NCBI RefSeq assembly: GCF_017921895.1
Contig: NZ_JAFIDN010000002.1
Coordinates: 186,001-250,000, forward strand
Source: Natronogracilivirga saccharolytica
Lineage (GTDB): Bacteria > Bacteroidota > Rhodothermia > Balneolales > Natronogracilivirgulaceae
Direction of reading: 5' to 3'
Length of the DNA stretch: 64,000 nt
Shown here: positions 61,247-64,000 of the stretch, piece after piece
Layout: every line of letters starts with the position of its first letter
How positions within the stretch are numbered: position 1 is the stretch's first letter
Notes under the pieces: model-generated
What the model was told of the DNA's origin: nothing
Database searches by the model: none
What the model saw: the letters and a program-made list of their open reading frames with translations, nothing else
Program-made: the position numbers and the translations under genes

Positions 61247-64000
61247 ATGTCCGAATCCAAAATCCAGGTTGAAACCGAACCATCCAGATCTCTGTCCCCC
61301 ATCATTATAAAGGGTGCACGGGTACACAACCTCAAAAATGTAGATGTAACGCTCCCGCGCAACAAGATGACGGTGGTCACCGGTGTGAGCGGCTCCGGCA
61401 AATCAAGCCTGGCTTTTGACACGATCTACGCCGAGGGACAGCGCCGCTATGTGGAAAGTTTGTCCAGTTATGCCCGGCAGTTTCTGGAACGCATGGACAA
61501 GCCCGATGTGGACTTCATGCAGGGCATTTCGCCGGCCATGGCCATCCAGCAGAAAAACACGACTTACAACCCCCGTTCAACGGTCGGAACCACTACCGAG
61601 ATTTACGACTACATGCGGCTGCTGTTTGCGCGCGTGGGAAAAACCATCTCACCGGTTTCTGGCGAGCCGGTGAAAAAGGACACCCCGCAGACGGTTGTTG
61701 CAGACATGCTGGATCGGTACGAGGAGAAGCAGCGGTTTTATGTGCTGTTTCCGGTCAGCATGGAGAAAAACAAGAAAATGCGCGAGGAGGTCGCCATATT
61801 TCAGCAAAAAGGCTTTAATCGCATCCTCCTTCCTGAAGAGCAGATGGTAGACCTGGGCCGGGATGAGGTCAACCTGAAGAAATATCACCCCGGAGAAGTC
61901 CGCATGGTGGTGGACCGGCTGGCGATCAAAAAGGACGATGACGAGTTCCGCAGCCGGATGGTCGATTCGGTTGAAACGGCGCTCCTTGAAGGCAACGGCC
62001 GGTGCTACATCAAGTTGCACAAAGGCGAAGAGCTGATGTTCAGCGAACGGTTCGAGCGGGATGGCATCGATTTTACCGAGCCCACTCCGCAAATGTTCTC
62101 ATTCAACAATCCGTTCGGCGCCTGCCGCAGCTGCGAGGGTTTCGGACGCGTGCAGGGAATTGATGAGGATAAAGTAGTGCCCGACCCGGAGCTGTCCATC
62201 AGGGGAGGTGCCATCGCCCCGTTCAATTCGCCGAAATTCAACCACAATCTAAAGCTGCTGGTCAAGGTTGCCGCGCGCTACAGCCTGCCCATTGATGAAC
62301 CCTATCACAGCCTTTCGAAGGATGTGAAAAATATTTTGTGGTACGGCAAAGATGAGTACCCCGGGATCCACAGTGTCTTTCAGCAGGTGCGCAGTGAATT
62401 CTACAAAGTCCACATGCGGGTGTTTTATTCGCGCTATCGCGGCTACTCACGGTGTCCGGAATGTGACGGCTACCGCGTCCGCAAAGATGCATTGTATGTG
62501 AAAATTGCGGACATGCACATCGGACAGATATCGGAAATGACAATCGGCCATGCGCGCAAGTTTTTCGATGATCTGGAGCTTACCGAGTATGAGATGGATG
62601 TCGGCGGGCAGATTCTTTATGAAATCCGCAAGCGGTTAAGGTATCTGGATGAGGTTGGGCTGCATTATATTACCCTGAACCGGCTCACAAATACTCTAAG
62701 CGGCGGAGAGGCGCAGCGCATCAATCTGGCCAATGCACTGGGCAGCTCGCTGATCGGAAGTCTTTATGTGCTGGATGAGCCCACAATCGGCCTCCATCCG
62801 CGTGATAATGACCGGCTCATCCGGATACTCAAATCACTTCGGGATATTGGCAATACCGTGCTGGTGGTTGAGCATGACCCGGAGATGATCCGGTCGGCAG
62901 ATCATGTCGTGGACATTGGCCCGTTTGCCGGAAATCACGGCGGAGAGGTCAGTTTCTCGGGAAGCTATGAGGATTTGCTCGGATCCAAAACGCTGACGGG
63001 AAAATATCTCAGCGGCAGAAAATCGATCCCTGTGCCCGAAAAGCGCCGGAAAGGCAGAGGCAAGGAAATCCTGCTTGAGGGAGCATCCGAACACAATCTG
63101 AAAAATGTGAATATCCGGATGCCGCTTGGCAAGCTGGTTTGCGTCACCGGGGTGAGCGGATCGGGCAAGTCGACCCTGATTCACCGCACGCTTTACGCCG
63201 CCATAATGAAAGAGCTGGGCGTGTATAACGAGAAAGTCGGGCGGTACCGCTCGATGAAAGGGCTGCAGCATATCGATGGTGCCGAAATGGTCGATCAGAC
63301 GCCGATCGGAAGGTCGAGCCGGTCCAATCCCGCCACCTATACCAAGTCATTCGACGGCATCCGCGACCTGTTTTCCAAAACCAGGGAGTCACGCATCATG
63401 GGGTACACATCCGGACACTTTTCATTCAATGTGCCGGGCGGACGCTGTGAAACCTGTCAGGGAGAAGGCGTGCAAACCATTGAAATGCAGTTTCTTGCCG
63501 ATATCGAGCTCCCCTGCGAGGCCTGCGGCGGAACACGCTATCGCAAAGATCTTCTCAGTGTGCGCTATCGGGGGAAGAATATTCACGACGTTCTGGAGAT
63601 GTCGGTATCCGAAGCCCTGGAGTTTTTTGTGGATGAGAAGCAGATCGTAAACAGACTCCAGGTACTGGAGGATGTGGGTTTGGGTTATCTCAAGCTGGGA
63701 CAAAGCGGGACCACCCTGTCCGGGGGCGAGGCCCAGCGGGTAAAACTTGCTCGCTATCTGTCGCGAACGGAAAAGGATCATATGCTCTATTTCTTCGATG
63801 AACCTACAACCGGACTGCACTTTGAGGACATTGCCCGGCTGCTGGATTCCTTCAATCGCCTGATAGACCGCGGCCATTCGGTGATTATTATCGAGCACAA
63901 TCTGGATGTGATCAAGTCGGCTGACTGGGTCATAGACATCGGTCCGGAAGGGGGATTTGGCGGCGGGACTATCGTATGCGAAGGCACACCCGAAGAGGTG
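61247..64000 (+). CDS. uvrA: UvrABC excision nuclease subunit A, 3' end outside window
   Basis: Damage-recognition ATPase of nucleotide excision repair. 918 codons are visible, open to the last base; about 20-50 residues are missing compared with the family. First ATP site [14 protein letters not shown] near residue 46. Zinc region with CRSCEGFG and CPECDGYR. First signature [12 protein letters not shown] and Walker [11 protein letters not shown]. Second ATP site [14 protein letters not shown], second zinc region CETCQGEG and CEACGGTRY. Second signature [12 protein letters not shown]. No defect seen. Confidence 0.97.
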   Translation, partial: MSESKIQVETEPSRSLSPIIIKGARVHNLKNVDVTLPRNKMTVVTGVSGSGKSSLAFDTIYAEGQRRYVESLSSYARQFLERMDKPDVDFMQGISPAMAIQQKNTTYNPRSTVGTTTEIYDYMRLLFARVGKTISPVSGEPVKKDTPQTVVADMLDRYEEKQRFYVLFPVSMEKNKKMREEVAIFQQKGFNRILLPEEQMVDLGRDEVNLKKYHPGEVRMVVDRLAIKKDDDEFRSRMVDSVETALLEGNGRCYIKLHKGEELMFSERFERDGIDFTEPTPQMFSFNNPFGACRSCEGFGRVQGIDEDKVVPDPELSIRGGAIAPFNSPKFNHNLKLLVKVAARYSLPIDEPYHSLSKDVKNILWYGKDEYPGIHSVFQQVRSEFYKVHMRVFYSRYRGYSRCPECDGYRVRKDALYVKIADMHIGQISEMTIGHARKFFDDLELTEYEMDVGGQILYEIRKRLRYLDEVGLHYITLNRLTNTLSGGEAQRINLANALGSSLIGSLYVLDEPTIGLHPRDNDRLIRILKSLRDIGNTVLVVEHDPEMIRSADHVVDIGPFAGNHGGEVSFSGSYEDLLGSKTLTGKYLSGRKSIPVPEKRRKGRGKEILLEGASEHNLKNVNIRMPLGKLVCVTGVSGSGKSTLIHRTLYAAIMKELGVYNEKVGRYRSMKGLQHIDGAEMVDQTPIGRSSRSNPATYTKSFDGIRDLFSKTRESRIMGYTSGHFSFNVPGGRCETCQGEGVQTIEMQFLADIELPCEACGGTRYRKDLLSVRYRGKNIHDVLEMSVSEALEFFVDEKQIVNRLQVLEDVGLGYLKLGQSGTTLSGGEAQRVKLARYLSRTEKDHMLYFFDEPTTGLHFEDIARLLDSFNRLIDRGHSVIIIEHNLDVIKSADWVIDIGPEGGFGGGTIVCEGTPEEV

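Noticed and set aside
1-64000. Insertion sequences, prophage or integrative elements
   Set aside because: No transposase, integrase or phage structural gene was seen. The tRNA-Arg genes have no adjacent integrase or duplicated 3' end.

Overview
The window reads as the chromosome of a free-living, probably halophilic or haloalkaliphilic, carotenoid-making member of the Rhodothermota/Balneolia branch near Bacteroidota. This is inferred from family types only: sensor kinases with ligand-binding propeller and Y_Y_Y domains, Sec-type (clade II) nitrous oxide reductase, many lipoproteins, acidic proteins, a seven-gene Mrp Na+/H+ antiporter, and tRNA genes without an encoded CCA end. There is no phage, insertion sequence or CRISPR array. 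Gene density is high and most genes are intact.

Layout. 1-3.1 kb: DEAD-box helicase (cut by the window start) and an exported M28 peptidase. 3.4-11.5 kb: lycopene cyclase followed by two tandem paralogous propeller histidine kinases of over 1100 residues. 11.6-29.6 kb: housekeeping genes (dinB, trxB, comM-type ATPase, queA, a sugar-type MFS carrier, dxs-xseB, YgjP-like protease, pseudouridine synthase, scpB, priA). 29.8-30.1 kb: two tRNA-Arg genes with a strong terminator. 30.3-31.9 kb: an acidic lipoprotein and a HEPN/MNT two-gene module. 32.1-44.0 kb: a nitric oxide / nitrous oxide block with ric, a SufR-like regulator, an Rrf2 regulator without cysteines, a cytochrome c lipoprotein, nosZ, a membrane protein, two NosL-type lipoproteins, nosD, nosF, nosY, a cupin and a polytopic histidine-rich membrane protein. 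44.1-49.3 kb: two HisKA_2-type PAS kinases around a PIG-L deacetylase. 49.4-54.7 kb: GH20 hexosaminidase lipoprotein, a methyltransferase, a small orphan gene, proline dehydrogenase. 55-61.2 kb: Mrp antiporter genes in the order F-G-A-B-C-D-E. 61.2 kb to the end: uvrA, cut by the window end.

Two non-coding patterns stand out. First, a 20-bp imperfect dyad (consensus TTAAGATAAAATACTCTTAA) lies in front of the Rrf2 regulator gene, the cytochrome c-nosZ operon and ric. In front of the regulator it sits directly on a TTGACT-17 bp-TATAAT promoter. This looks like the operator of a small NO/N2O regulon. Second, a family of 94-119-bp leader repeats, present as tandem units, ends with its last bases forming the start codon of the next gene at three unlinked places (the MFS carrier, an 84-residue orphan, mnhE). 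A decayed fourth copy may precede a CopD-like gene. I do not recognise this element.

How the genes fit together: Ric would repair iron-sulfur clusters damaged by NO. NosZ, fed by the cytochrome c lipoprotein and matured by NosL/NosD/NosF/NosY, would reduce N2O. The Mrp complex would use the proton gradient to export sodium.
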